Assembly (NCBI GenBank): GCA_028023455.1
Contig: JAQFVV010012423.1
Coordinates: 5,438,269-5,502,268, forward strand
Length of the DNA stretch: 64,000 bases
Source: Epiperipatus broadwayi
Lineage: Eukaryota; Onychophora; Udeonychophora; Euonychophora; Peripatidae
Direction: 5' to 3'
Of this stretch, positions 1-12,800 are shown one piece after another. The translations under genes were made by a program, and so were the position numbers. The stretch's first letter is position 1; each line of letters opens with the position of its first letter. The notes under the pieces were generated by a model. The model was not told where the DNA came from, did not search any database, and saw nothing but the letters and a program-made list of their open reading frames with translations.

Positions 1-337
1 TTTTACAACATCAACTGCTTATTTTTTATTACTTACTATGTATTAATCAGTGTTACGAGTTATTATATATGTTACTTAAATAATTTAAAAATATTGATAA
101 GATTTATTACATTTTGATCAGTTGGGGGAGGGATCCGTAATGATTTTTTGAAGATTGCTTTTTGATTATTTAAATATTAATGCTCAATTTACATATGCAG
201 TAATTTGAAAGCCAGAGAACAATTAATTGCTTTTCAATATGAACTTAGATGCATATTTATGTTGAAGGTAAATGATTTGATATTTTTGTATTTTCCCACT
301 CTTTTTGGCCGCCATGCTTTGTGAATTTTCAGATTGT

Positions 338-655
338 AGGGGGAGGTTTATCTCGATAGAATTTTCATGGTTTTTTGGTTTTATTATTTGAATTTTTTAG
401 CATTTTTTTATAATTTGTAGTTTTCAATTTATTTGCTGTATATATATATATTGTCTGAGGCACTTTTATTTGTCGATTTAAGGGAAGAAATTTTGATTTA
501 AGGGGGGGGGAGTATATCGTGTAATGGAATTTTCATTGTTTTTTGGTTTTATTATTTGAACTTTTTAGCATTTTCTTGCATTTTTTTTATAATTTGTAGT
601 TTTCGATTTATTTGCTGTACATATATTGCCTTAGGCATTTTTATTTGTCAATTTT
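338..655. repeat. Two-unit tandem duplication, about 163 bp period
   Basis: Two consecutive units start with a G-run at 338 and 501. Both then carry GAATTTTCAT, a T-rich stretch with TTTTAGCATTTT, TATAATTTGTAGTTTTC, TTTATTTGCTGTA, an AT run and a GAGGCA or TTAGGCA segment ending in TTTTATTTGTC. The second unit has a few small insertions. No coding potential is seen. Local duplication is the simplest reading. Confidence 0.8.
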
Positions 656-914
656 GAGTCGTTTTCTAAAAAAATTTATCACTTGCCATTTTCAGGCCGG
701 GTGTTGATGATGTGGCTGTGCCATCTGATGGCGGCAGTATGGTCTTAAAACTACAACCATTAATAGTTACGATAATGGCATAGGTTTTGTATAAATGCAG
801 TTTAAAAATTTTTGGCTAATAAGGGATATAGCACTTATTAATATCTTCATACCACACCAAGTCCAATGGATTAGTGGGAAAAGCTGTATGACAACTGATA
901 TACAGGAACTGAGT

Positions 915-1744
915 AATTGGTACTGAATCCCATGAGTAAATGCACATTTGAGCCACATCTCTTATTTAATTTGTATAGCGCCATAGTCTCATAAGTTACG
1001 CTACAAATTGCCAGTTCACCCTCCATAAGATTATTTGTTCAGCATTGATCTGAACTTCAGATCTAGTTTATATAATGCAATCTGCATAAAGAACACATTT
1101 AGTGTTTCTTATGTAATATGAATAGATAAGTTTATTTATTGGTTATTATTCTTGATTTATTTATTGGTTATTATTCTTGTAAGATTTACCTCTTGACAAA
1201 TCAGTCAGAAATGGCAGAGCATAATTAAGATATCTTCATAGATGAAATTATTAATCTGTAATACTGTTGGAACTAAATGATTAAGTGGTCTACTGGAGAA
1301 CTTGTAGTTTACATATCCACCATACCACCTGCGAGTGGAATATCCAGAGCACCTGATTGTCATTAGTGTTGTTTTACTATGATTAAATATTAAACATATT
1401 GATGTCTGTGTCTTATTCACTCTGTATTGAGTCATTTTCGAAATTTATTAATATATGTATTATCTAGTCAGCCACAGCTTTATGTGTTTAGTTAAGCTGT
1501 CAATTATTTAAGTATTATTTCTTGAGTCTCTTGCTTCACCCTTTGCCACTGTCAGCACGCAAATTAAGAAATTCTGAGTGTGACCTCATATATGTCATTC
1601 ATAGGGTAGTAAGTTAGGGAGTGTTGGTAAAGGAGCTGAGATGCGATCAGATTTGAGGTCTCAACCCCTCATCTAGATCAGCCTTGGTATAATTTGGCAA
1701 AAATCTTGGATTTTGTTACATGAAAGTACAAATATGACTGTTAC
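915..1744. repeat. Dispersed 0.8-kb repeat, copy 1
   Basis: This block matches 6733-7536 in the same orientation almost end to end. Shared landmarks include AATTGGTACTGAAT at the left end, CATTGATCTGAAC, ATGATTAAGTGGTCTACTGG and TTGTTACATGAA-like sequence at the right end. The copies differ by scattered substitutions and small indels, so they are related but not recent. Copy 1 alone has a 25-bp internal tandem duplication at about 1132-1182 (TTTATTTATTGGTTATTATT twice). No open frame, terminal inverted repeat or poly(A) tail identifies the element class; a non-autonomous element or segmental duplication are both possible. Confidence 0.85.
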
Positions 1745-1766
1745 ATAGGAGTTAATTTTTCCTGGG

Positions 1767-2275
1767 TAGGGATGCCCAGATATGGGGCTTCATTAATTAT
1801 TTTCAATGGCCCTGAACTAAATGCATGTTGAGGAAAAAAGAAAAGAAAGGGCTATATGTGTATTACATTTTTCCCAGGTGTAGCATACCAACATAGGACT
1901 TCAATAGTGTAAACACCCACATACCCCAAATAAAAATTTTGGTTGAAGAGGGAAAGGTTTTTTTGTAAGATGTTATTTTGTTTTCCTGGGTATGGATGCC
2001 CAAATCAAGGGGATTCATCAATTATTTCTCACAATCCTGAACCGACCACAGGTATGATATATATATATATGTCAAATTTTATTTTTCAAATATGAAAAAA
2101 AAAATTTTCGGGTATGACTTGCATAAAAAAAGGGCCTCGATTACTTTACTGACCCTGAGTGTAGTGTTGGGTAAATATTTTTTTTTATTTTATATTTATA
2201 TATAATTTTCTTTCTGGGTGTGGATGCTTAAGCGGGGACTGCAATTATTTTTCTGTGCCCCTAAACAGTGTTTTG
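1767..2275. repeat. Degenerate tandem array, about 110 bp period, five units
   Basis: A motif resembling CCTGGGTATGGATGCCCA, followed by GGGG, TTCATTAATTATTTT and CCCTGAAC, recurs near 1768, 1873, 1985, 2107 and 2213. Units are strongly diverged from one another and separated by A- or T-rich spacers that include AT dinucleotide runs. The array lies just after the 0.8-kb repeat. It looks like an old minisatellite; nothing suggests coding. Confidence 0.7.
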
Positions 2276-2943
2276 GTATACGAAGGGATTTTTTTTTTAA
2301 CGATATGCATATCGGTAGTAAAAAATTTTTTTTTTGTCATAGAGGAGCAATCAATTATTAAAGGCAGTAGTTAAAACTAAATTCGAATTTTGTAACCAAT
2401 ATATATGAGGGTAAAAAGTAAAATTTTGGGTTGTTATAAATTTGATGAGATTTCTAAATGCAAATGCTAGTTGGAATGTAACACACTGTGGCTGATAGTA
2501 AAAAGAAGGGGGTAAATTTTTGGTTAAATAATTTGTGAGGCATATTGTCAGGTCCAATACTGTTCATATATATATATGTATCTCAAATTCGCTGGCAACT
2601 GGCACCCGAGGTCTTTTGAATAGCAAGTTCTTCATATAAATTTGTTGCTAGGGCGAGAGAATTGAAAGGGCTCGCTACTGGTGAGAGTTTGGTTTGTGAT
2701 TCAATTGGACTGGATAGGGTGAATATACAAACGATTAGGTAAGATTGTTATATTTATATACATGTACTTGAAAGGGAAAATGAAGTCAAAAAAAAAAGAA
2801 AGGCAATCATGGTTTAAAAAGAAATATTTATAACAGCTCTGCAATTGTGGAAAAGCATGGAAGGCAAGTGTGGGTAAGAAAAATTTTTATTATTAATATT
2901 TTGTTGTTGTTATATGTTAGATAAATCAATAAGGGCTTGGTTC

Positions 2944-4380
2944 AAGTGGTTATAAGTAGCTACCAATGGCAGGGCTAGACAGTCTTTTTGTTGTGGAGGA
3001 TGGCAATATGCTGTTAGAAAAAAAATTTTTTATGTAAAGAAAGTGAAAGAGCAAATTTATCAAAAATAGATAGCAGTCCAGAGGAGGAGGTACTGTTAAC
3101 AGCCATATTCAGCACGTTGTAACAAAGCAAGGTGAAAAAGAATAAAGAGACAGGGAAAGAGGAATAGGAAAAAAAGAAAGAGGAAGAAAGATGTTATCTG
3201 CTCTATGTAGGAGGATGGAAGAAAAGGACCAAAAGATGAGGGAAGAAAAAGTCAGGGACAAGGTAATGGACCAGAGGTTCAGGTCTTGGGGGACAAATTA
3301 GAAAGCCTAAGAATAGAATGCAGAAAGGGGTATGTGGAGATACATAATCAATTTGAGGGACTGCTGGCAGTCCATATAAGGAAAACCACTGAGGCTCTAC
3401 AGACCATGGGAGTCTCTTTGCATCAGGACAGGGCAAACAAGCAGGATGTGTCCTTCCAGGGAGCTGTGGCTCAAATTCACAGTAGTCTGGAGGGAAGTGT
3501 CAGAAGGAACAGGAGGACCATATTAAGAACCTATGGGAGTCACAACAGGAATTACAGGAGATTGCATGAAATTAGGAAGGATGTCATCCACGAAGGCAAA
3601 GTGACTATGGAGAGGGAAGAGATAGCCAAAGACCTCCAGTGGCTGAAGTACTGGGTAATACAGATAAAAGGAAATGTTATGGAAGCCTTTAGGATTAGTG
3701 CAAGGGTTATAGAAAGAGCTTAGACAGCTGTGCAGATCAGTAAAGAAACCCTTCTGAAAATGGGAGCAGTGGGGAATTTATAATACTTCAGAGCAGGGGA
3801 TAGATGAACAAGTAAGGAAAGGTGGTTGGACTTAAGGAGATAAAGAAATGGGAGAAAACAATGCCCTTGAAAGGTCTGCCAATCAGTGCCTGGCTGAGGA
3901 AGGGAAAAAACAAGCAGTTATCACAGAGAAGTATGAGTGCTAGTAATGAGGTAGGAGAAAGCCAGTATAAGCAAAAGTTCATGGTGATAGAAATGGCCGA
4001 GGAAGAAGTCATGGACATAGATATTGGGAGGCAAAGCTTGACAGGTTAGATTATGTAAAGGGGGTATCAGAAGGAATACATTGGGAACAGAGGCAGGAAA
4101 ATACTTTGAAGATGTCTAAAGACTCTGCATGACTACAACCGTGGGAGGTTAGCCCAGGAGGTCAAAAGCAGGTGATACAAGCAATATAACAGAGATGAAA
4201 GGAAGCCCAAGAAGAAACACAAATGGAAGTTCAGCTTGATGGAAAAAATAGAGAACAAGTCCAGGTAGAAGAGAAATGCATGTCTCTGGTACGAGAAAGC
4301 TTATGAGTTCAAATGCAGAGAACCCAATAGGAACGAGTGGTAACATGAGACTGCAAAAACCCCAGATTACCTTGAGACTA
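2944..4380 (+). pseudogene. Purine-rich decayed coding island, possibly gag-like
   Basis: The stretch is visibly richer in G and A than its surroundings and reads as broken, Glu/Lys/Gln-rich, probably coiled-coil protein. An ATG near 2966 opens a short frame (MAGLDSLFVVEDG). Further fragments include RRMEEKDQKMREEKVRD (about 3210-3260) and, in another frame, an uninterrupted 145-codon stretch at 3286-3723 ending LQWLKYWVIQIKGNVMEAF. Frames switch several times and stops are frequent, so a single ancestral ORF seems to have decayed. The charged coiled-coil style resembles N-terminal regions of some LTR-retrotransposon Gag proteins, but no zinc knuckle, protease or polymerase motif follows. A decayed host gene is the alternative. 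Confidence 0.35.
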
Positions 4381-4408
4381 GATAACTATTATCTAGAGAT
4401 CGAATCCC

Positions 4409-4560
4409 TTTTACCCCTATGAATAATTATATGTATTCCTATACTCATATTAGGTATAGTTTTACTCATGTAAATAATTATATATCTCTATGCTCATATT
4501 TATCAGGTGTAGTTTTGCCCCTGTAAATAAATATAGCTATAATCATATTTATTAATGTAG
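4409..4560. repeat. Minisatellite, three units of about 51 bp
   Basis: Units begin at 4409, 4460 and 4513 with TTTTACCCCTAT, TTTTACTCATGT and TTTTGCCCCTGT. Each continues with (T/G)AATAA(T/A)TATA, an ACTCATATT-like core and GGTATAG, GGTGTAG or AATGTAG. They sit directly after the purine-rich coding island. Confidence 0.8.
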
Positions 4561-6480
4561 TGAGAAATGGTTGATTTAGATGTAAGAAACTTGATGCTTT
4601 TATTTTAGCATATAGTTAATTTACTTGTTTGTCCCTTGTTTATGTATTGGAACACTAAAGTTAAGATGGGTGATGAAGATACAAAGGCAACAAAGCAGTA
4701 TAAAATAAATTTTATACATAAGGAAATTGATTTATGATTGCTCCTTTAAAGTTATAAGTAAATTTTTTTTTTTTGTTTTGGTTCCCCAACTTCACTCATA
4801 TGAAACAGTATGATTTAGCCATCATACAGTTTCACCTACTGTATATCATAGTAGCCTTCCTTTTCCTAATTTCAAACCCTTTGAGATGCATGTATATCTT
4901 ATAAGTTATTTTAATCAATAAGCGTATATTTATGCGTGTAATTGTATCTGCGCACACATCTAATATATTGTTTGTATGTGTAGTGTATACGTATTTATAA
5001 TTTTATATATTATCTATAATTTTAAAATTAATAAAATTAGTTTAAGTTGTAAACATTGTTATATATGTGGGAACACACCTATATGTGAAGGTAACTGTAA
5101 TGTGATAATTTAGTAAACATTATAGATTTTCTAAATTATTTCCGAATGTCTTTTAAGTTATTTAATTTACCGAATCGCTGGTCTTCACATATAATTATTA
5201 AATTCAGGGATGTCTGTCTTATGTATGCTAGAATGTTGACAGCTTAAATCTCTTGAAAAAAGAAATTCAAAGTTATTACTGCATCAAGTGATAAACTGAG
5301 AAACAAAGCTTTATAGATTTTTGTAAAATTCTAGAAACAAAAACAAAGTCATTAGTAGGGTCCTGCTTGATGATAAGTCCAGCTGGATCTTTTGTATTGG
5401 CTAAAATTAATGATTCATTAAAGATTTCAAATATCTTAATGACTTGTGATGGGGGGGGATATAAAACCCCAGTTTTAAGTAAAGGGAATGGATTTTTTTA
5501 TTTGCTCTCTTACTTACTTGTATTCAGGCAGTATGCTGTCCTACAATGAAAATCAGTGGCTAGAAACAACCATTGTTGCCTCCTAGGACGACAGACAAGT
5601 TTATGGAATGGAAGACCTGAACAACAGCCTTCCTGAAAAGATATATGAAAAGGATGACCGATGAACCAACCGCGTGTATAATCCACTGCCCTGCAAGCCA
5701 TTACAGTCATAAGACCAGTAATAAATTCTCAACAAAGCTCTAATCTAAATACTATAGGAATTCTAATCATTCCTAAAGCTAGCTATATTATATATTAAAT
5801 ATGCACAAACTCTAAACTTAAATTTCTTATAATAATCAAACTGTTAGATAAACGTACTTCTAATTGCATAAATTTAAAGTAACTTTAAAAAGCTAATTTG
5901 TAAAATCTTGCCTAATCTAAAATTCTCGTAAATCTTTTAAACTTATGAAAAGATAATGACTGTCTCATTATTATTTTATATATTCTCATCTATGCTTGTG
6001 CCTATATATATATTATTGCAAAATGTTTATTAATTTGTGCTATGCCTTCAGAGCAGAGATTACTAAATATTATAACAATAAAGAGAGACTTTTGTTCTCA
6101 GGAAGTTAACTTATGCTGCTTTTTAGCACACATCTAAATCTCCGGTCTGAAAACCTACTCATATATTAGTTAAGCTACTATGCTTTGGCTTAATATTTAA
6201 TTCATGTTTGCTTATTAAATGTCTGTTTAGTTAAGTATGCGAGAATATTTTAAAGCATATTATAAGTAAATAGTTAATTTCTAAGTCCCAAATATGCTTT
6301 AGCCCTCCTTAGTATTATCAGACTATGTAGATTAATTTGTAAACTAGATCATTTTAATTAACCCTTTTTAGCATGGTTTAAGTATGCTAATTTACGAAAT
6401 AGCATACAGTAGTTTCACAGAATAAAACTATACATTTTGCGCTTTATTAATTTTAATAATTGATATTTAGAAAGCATTGC
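4561..6480. other. No gene recognised
   Basis: AT-rich sequence without a supported coding frame or repeat. The 5370-5710 part is slightly less AT-rich and has short overlapping open frames on both strands, none resembling a known protein. Confidence 0.5.
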
Positions 6481-6640
6481 AAATGGGCTTTTATAAAGCA
6501 CTTCTGTGCATTACACCATGCTATTATATTCTTATTAAAATGGGCTTTGGTTTTAAGGGCCACCCCATTATTGTTAGTTTGGACAGCTCTTTTTAAATGG
6601 GCTTTGGTTTTAAGGGCCACACCATTATTCTTTTTAGAAC
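6481..6640. repeat. Tandem repeat, three units of about 57 bp
   Basis: AAATGGGCTTTGGTTTTAAG, GGCCAC and CCATTATT occur at 6538 and again at 6595. A more degenerate first unit starts with AAATGGGCTTTTATAAAG at 6481. The open frames crossing this stretch on both strands are explained by the repeat. Confidence 0.75.
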
Positions 6641-6732
6641 TGGAACACAAGTATCCAGAACTGTATATTAAAGCTGGTCTGATCACCCAACTAAATGTTC
6701 ACAGATAGCAACCGTCCAGTACACAGAAACAG

Positions 6733-7536
6733 AATTGGTACTGAATACCATGAGTAAATGCACATTCAAGCTGTATCTTACTTAATTTGTGTAGTGACAT
6801 AACCTCGGCAGTTACACTACATATCACCGGTTCGCCTTCCATAAGATTATTTGTTCAGCATTGATCTGAACCTAAGATCTAGTTTATATAATGCAAATCT
6901 GTAAAAAGAACACATTTAGTGTTCCTTACATAATATGAATAGATGTTTATTTACTGGTTATCATTCTTGTAAGATTTAACTCTTGACAAATCAGGTAGGA
7001 ATGACAGTGTAATTAAGGTGTCACTATAGATGTAGATTAAATTATTAATCTGTAATACTGTTGGAACTAAATGATTAAGTGGTCTACTGGAGAACTTGTA
7101 GTTCACATATTCACCATATCACCTGAGTGGAACCAGAGCAATTGATTGTTATTATTAGTGATGTATTACTATGATTAAATAATATTAAACATATTGGTTC
7201 TGTTGTCTTATTCACTCTGTATTGAGTCACTTTCCAAATTTATTAATATATGTATTATCTAGCCAGCCACAGGTTTATGTGTTTAGTTAAGCTGTCAATT
7301 ATTTGAGTATTAATTTTTCTTTCTCTTGCTTCACCTTTTGCTAGTCAGCATGCGGATTAAGAAATTCCGAGTGTGACCTCGTATATGTCATTCATAGGGT
7401 AGTAAATCAGGGAGCGTAGGTAAAGGAGCAGAGGTGTGATTGGATTTGAGGTTCAACCCCTCATCTAGATCAGTCTTGGTATAATTTGCCAAAATTCTGG
7501 ATTTTGTTGCATGAATGTACAAATAGGACAGTACAA
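6733..7536. repeat. Dispersed 0.8-kb repeat, copy 2
   Basis: Second copy of the block at 915-1744, same orientation, about 5.8 kb downstream. It lacks the 25-bp internal duplication of copy 1 and has its own small deletions. Similarity stops abruptly near 6733 and 7536; no clear target duplication is visible around either copy. Confidence 0.85.
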
Positions 7537-9620
7537 TAATAACAATTTTGTTTCTTCTGATAATGAAACTTCTTAACTTCTGAGCAATAAATCTTCGATT
7601 ACTATTAATCATTATAATTATATTAATATCCTAAGTAGCATACAAAAATGTTAGATATTGTTTCTTAAAAAATTGATCTTTTTTCTAATTTTTAGATTCT
7701 TATACAACTGCTCAAATTTATTAAATTACTACTAATATTAATTTTGATAAATCAAAACTTTATATCATACTTATTTACGTTTAATAAATTGGGTAAAAAA
7801 AAACTAAGTATTATTTATTTGTGCATTCAATTTACTTTCACCTAAATCTGGTAAAAATATCATTCAATATATTGTAACAGGTGCACATGCCATTACATTA
7901 TTTTTTTTAAAAAAAAGTTAAAGTATAAAAATTCGCAAATAAAAACTTGTTTTTAAGAATTAAAAATTGAAAGTCATCTAAACTTGTATATATATAAAGT
8001 TGCACAGATAGAAAATTATTAAAAGAAAAATTTATTTTAAAACTAAATTTTCACCAAAAACTTCAAGATTTAAGGATAAAAATATATCTTTAAAAATGTA
8101 CAAAATTTAATTACTTCTATTGTGTAAAAGGCTAAATGATTAGTTTTAATTAGTCTTGGTTAACTAGCCCTTGGTCATCTCAAAATTTATAATTAAAGGT
8201 CAGATTGGAGATAAAAACAATATGAACAGAATAACCAATAAAATCCCTCAGGAAATGGACAGCAGTGAAAGAATCATCATCATGATGTCATGTTCAGTTA
8301 ATCCGGAAATTTGATATAAAAAGAAAAAGATTGGAAATAAAAGTCAATTTTTTTTTAGTTTCAGTTTTTAGTTCTGGAGGGTTGAAGGAGAAGGGATTAA
8401 AAAGATGCACTTTCAATCCTTTAAGTTTTTCCAAAAGAAGAAATGAAGTATCGTTTTCCTATATTGCTGACCTCAGGACATCAGGGTCCTGCAATAAAAT
8501 CTTGCAAAGAGCTATACCAGCTAGAGCAAAGGACCTCCGGATGAATAACAACAGAACAGCTAACAACACACCGGTCTCCCAGGACGTTGTGGGAATTAGA
8601 AAGAACACTGGATCCAAAGCACAAGCAACTATAAAGTATGGATTTTTAAACTGAAAGAACTCTATAACTCATGAACTTTAAATATAAAAGTTTTTCCAGT
8701 ATATAAATAGAAATATGAATTCCTATCTGTCTAAACTAAATCATTTATTAATAATTATGTATTTTTAAATCATTTCCATTAGTTTTTTTTTTTTTATCTT
8801 TTTGAATGTTTATTATGATTTATTATTATTATTATTATTAAGCTAAAACTTTTAAATTATGTTAAATTTAAGTTGGGTGTGTATGACTGCGTAGATTCAT
8901 AAAGTTATGTTAGTTTAAGGGAGGGTTAATCATAGGTTATTTGTTTTGCAGTTAAATTGGGTTAATGGGTTGGCTGTATTGTTGTAATTAGTAAATGTAG
9001 TATGAAGATCTGTTACATGCAGGATCACATTATATGCTGCACTTGGGCAAAATAATCCCATTTCTTATTGACCATGGGAGGCAGACGGTATTCCCTGCTC
9101 CTTGGATCACCCCTTTAGCTTATGGAATGGGATAGTATGTCAGCAAAAAGGAACGCAATCTCTTCCTATTGAGTTTTTTTTTTTGTTCTTCTCGCCAGAC
9201 AGATGTAGCATTCCTGTACGACAAGGGACATTTCTTCTAGATAACCATGCTGTTCAGATGTACATTCCTGACAGTACGGTATTGTGTTGTCATATTCATG
9301 TTGCACTGAATACATTGATAAATCGGATAGATTGGCGTTAGTTTGACTGCGAACTTTTGGCCCAGGTTTAAATAAGTGATGTAGAATATTTTCTTTTTCG
9401 AATGTAATCTATGTAGTCTACTCGACACTCTAATAATATATTAATTAATCCATCTGTGCAAACTTCTAAAATAAAAAGTTAAAATGTAAATTAAATCAAA
9501 TTCTAAAGTAAACATTATACTAAAATAAATAATTCTGAATTTTATAAATGTGCAAAATAAATGTTTCTGTATATTGTTAATCTAGCAGTGGCTTATTTTT
9601 TTAATCTTAAAAATTATCTC
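7537..9620. other. No gene recognised; two weak open frames
   Basis: Mostly AT-rich intergenic-type DNA. An open frame at 8331-8654 on the plus strand (107 codons, containing the stretch CNKILQRAIPARAKDL) and another at 9102-9341 (79 codons) lie in slightly GC-richer patches. Neither resembles a family I know, neither has a neighbouring coding partner, and both may be chance or transposon debris. A TTA run occurs at about 8820-8840. Confidence 0.4.
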
Positions 9621-9625
9621 TGCTG

Positions 9626-9800
9626 CTCCATGAGCTAGTGGCATGGGCTAACGGTCAATATAAAATACAAATTGTATCGTAACAATAAGTATCTGCCTAC
9701 TATATAAAATTTCCACGTTCGAATGGTCTGGTGGGCCCTTGTATGGCAGATATGGTAAGACTCCAATACACCCTGACCATTATAATATATAAAACTAAGA
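9626..9800 (+). repeat. Possible degenerate tRNA-derived SINE
   Basis: TGAGCTAGTGGCATGGG near 9630 resembles a pol III A box region and CACGTTCGAATGG near 9714 resembles a B box (consensus GGTTCGANNCC). Spacing is longer than in a tRNA and both boxes have mismatches. No target duplication was found. Only the box resemblance supports this call. Confidence 0.25.
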
Positions 9801-12800
9801 TTTGTTGTAATTATTTTTGAAATAATATTTTACAATTACTATTATGATGTTTTTTTTTTTTTTTTGTATAATATCACCATTAATTTAATCTAATTTTTTT
9901 TGTAGTATATATGCATTTTTTTTTCAATGCAACTCTAATGCCAAATGACTTTCTAATCAAAATATTGAATTATGTAATTAAATAATATAGTAGTTGACTA
10001 ATATTTAGAAACACTATTCATGATCCCTACCAACCAATATATTACAATTTTACATGTTTTCTCTATATTCGTTGATTATTTTGAAAATTCAATAAATTTT
10101 TTTTTAGCATTATAATATTAGATCTAGAACTTTATTTTGGCATAGTACCATTACTGCTCTAAGAGAAGAAATAATATGTTATTGAAATTTTAGTAACAAA
10201 TATTAGATATTATATATAACTGCAACCATCTGCCTATTGATCTTCCTTGGCATAAATGGTTTCTTGCCTGTCTAAATATGTGGGGAAACCCGAATGAATA
10301 TTTGACAAAGTTCATATTTTATAATACATCTTCAAATTTAGAGTTAATTTTAAATCATTTAACTGTAAATACTAGATGCAATAAAAATTGTGAAATAAAA
10401 TGGAAATCATCCCAACATTGCTAACATGATTCTTTTGAATAATCAATTTGTTTTTAAAAAATAATTACAACACATATAAATACATATAAAATTGAGTGTT
10501 TATGATTTTATCATATTAAATAAATCATTACAAACAAAACATTAATTTTTAATAAAACTGATTTTTTTTATTGAATACAAAACCAATATGGGAATTATTT
10601 GGATCATTTTGACAGGTCTCAGAAACTTCACAAATCATCACAGCTTTCACAATACAAGGTGATGGGTAGTTGGAATGAAATGTGTTAGATATGCCACTAT
10701 CCTACAAATTGCCAATCAGTGCTCGTATATTTATGTATGTGTGTGGTATATATACCTAAACACATTAATCAATGGAGATTTCTATTGCCAATCTAACAAA
10801 GTCGATGATAATGATAACAGACTCCAGGGACTTGGTTTTAGTTAAATGATATTCAAGGCAATACCTAAAATGTAATTATATTTTTTGGTTAGAGAAGCAC
10901 TGGAGATCTCCACTATATAATGTAGATTTACGTAATCTAAGAGTCGCGCTGCTTGGTTTGGATGTATACACACACACACACACTTTAAAAATAGCTACAG
11001 AATTTTTAGAATCGTCATTCACATGAAAATTATAATATATATTTGAATTTTAAAAATCTTTTAAAATTATGTTATGTTATTTATTATACGATTATTAGAG
11101 TGTTATTCTTTTGAATTAAAAATAAAAATTAATTTCAACTGTTTTAATTCCCAAAATAAATTGTAGTGATAAGTGGTGTCATCTTGTGGTACTCTTTAAA
11201 AAGATTTGTGAAGTGTATACTCCAATAATTATTATAATACATGAAAGGGCAGTGAAAAACTTACTTATAAAAATAATAAAGTAAGAAAGCACATCAAATA
11301 TTTCTGTCCAGAAACAGAATCTCTTAATGCAGTTAGAAGTTTTTTTTTTTATAAAAAAATTTAAATCTAGCAAAGTTATTTATTTATTCACAAAGATTTT
11401 TTTTTTTTCCTGATATATTAAAACATTTTTTATTGTGTGGATTAATCCTCCATTTAAGCTTTTATTATATGCAAAGATAAAGTTGAAATAAAAATTGTGA
11501 ATTATAATGATATTTAAAAATATTTTGTAAAATATGATTTTTTTTTTCCATCCCTTTTTCCAAATGTGAAAGACAAATGCTTTTACTTAATTTTTCATCT
11601 TTGGCAAAATAATAAATAAATAAAGTAAAAAAAATATTCACCAGTTTAACATTTCAGATCTTGTAAACACAAATTCTAAAACAATAATAATAATAATAAT
11701 AAATTGATGAAAATAATACAACTTCAAGGAAAAATTAGTTTTTAAATGCTGCCAAACCAAGAATGAAAAAAAAATATTTATTTTTATTTTTGTAAAGACA
11801 TCAAATTCTGATGTATATATATATGGTGTATATATATATATTCAAATCATATATCATTAAACAAAGAATTTAACATACATATACTATCTTACATGGTTTA
11901 GCATAATAATAAAGTAGCAGATTCTAGAGATAAAGCTTTCTGAATTGATTCTCAGAGAAGAAATTAAGACACAATTTCAATTTGTCAAATGAATAAAACT
12001 GTTGTGTCCAATTTGCAACATGGGTATTTAAACATGATACAATAATAAACTATTGTATCATAAGGGATTGCCATAACAAGCAAGTCATGTAATACAATTT
12101 TCATGATGCAACTTATTTTTTAATTACATCAAAATTTTCTGAATAATACTAAATTTTTTATTTTTTTTTTAAAGTAATTATACATTCTATAAAATCATTA
12201 CTAAAGAGTTAAATTATCACTCATTATAAATATGTATATATGGAAAATAAAAAACTTTAACTTTTTTTTCCAGATCTATTTCATTTATAATATTATTTCT
12301 TAGCATAGTGATTCTCACAAATAATATTCAAACAATTATATATATAATTAGAATTTATAATAATTTCAAAAACCTTAAAGTTTAGTAATTGATTTAAAAA
12401 GATAGTACCCCATTTTGATTAAAACATGGATATTAATTTATACTATAAGTTTTATTTTGGTATGTCTTCATCCACAATTTCAAAATTTAATAATATTCAG
12501 TCATTTCATTTGTGTCTTTTATGACTGCTATAGTAAGGACATGCACTAAATGATTGAAACTTTACTATGAAAAACAAAAATTTAGATTTGACTCTATTCA
12601 ATTGCTACCATGTGTTGCCATTCTTAAAGATCTTTTTCTCATATAAGTTATACATATAAACACACAAAATATATATACAATAATATTAAAATTAATAAGT
12701 AAGCTCATTCATATAGAATAATTATAAGATTTTTCTTCCCCAATTACAATATTAATTCAATGATTAAATATGGAATATTATTTAATCATTAAAGCAAAAT

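Noticed and set aside
6453-6708. Open frames on both strands near 6.5 kb
   Set aside because: Both are produced by the 57-bp tandem repeat, including the repeated ALKTKAH and RATPL peptides.
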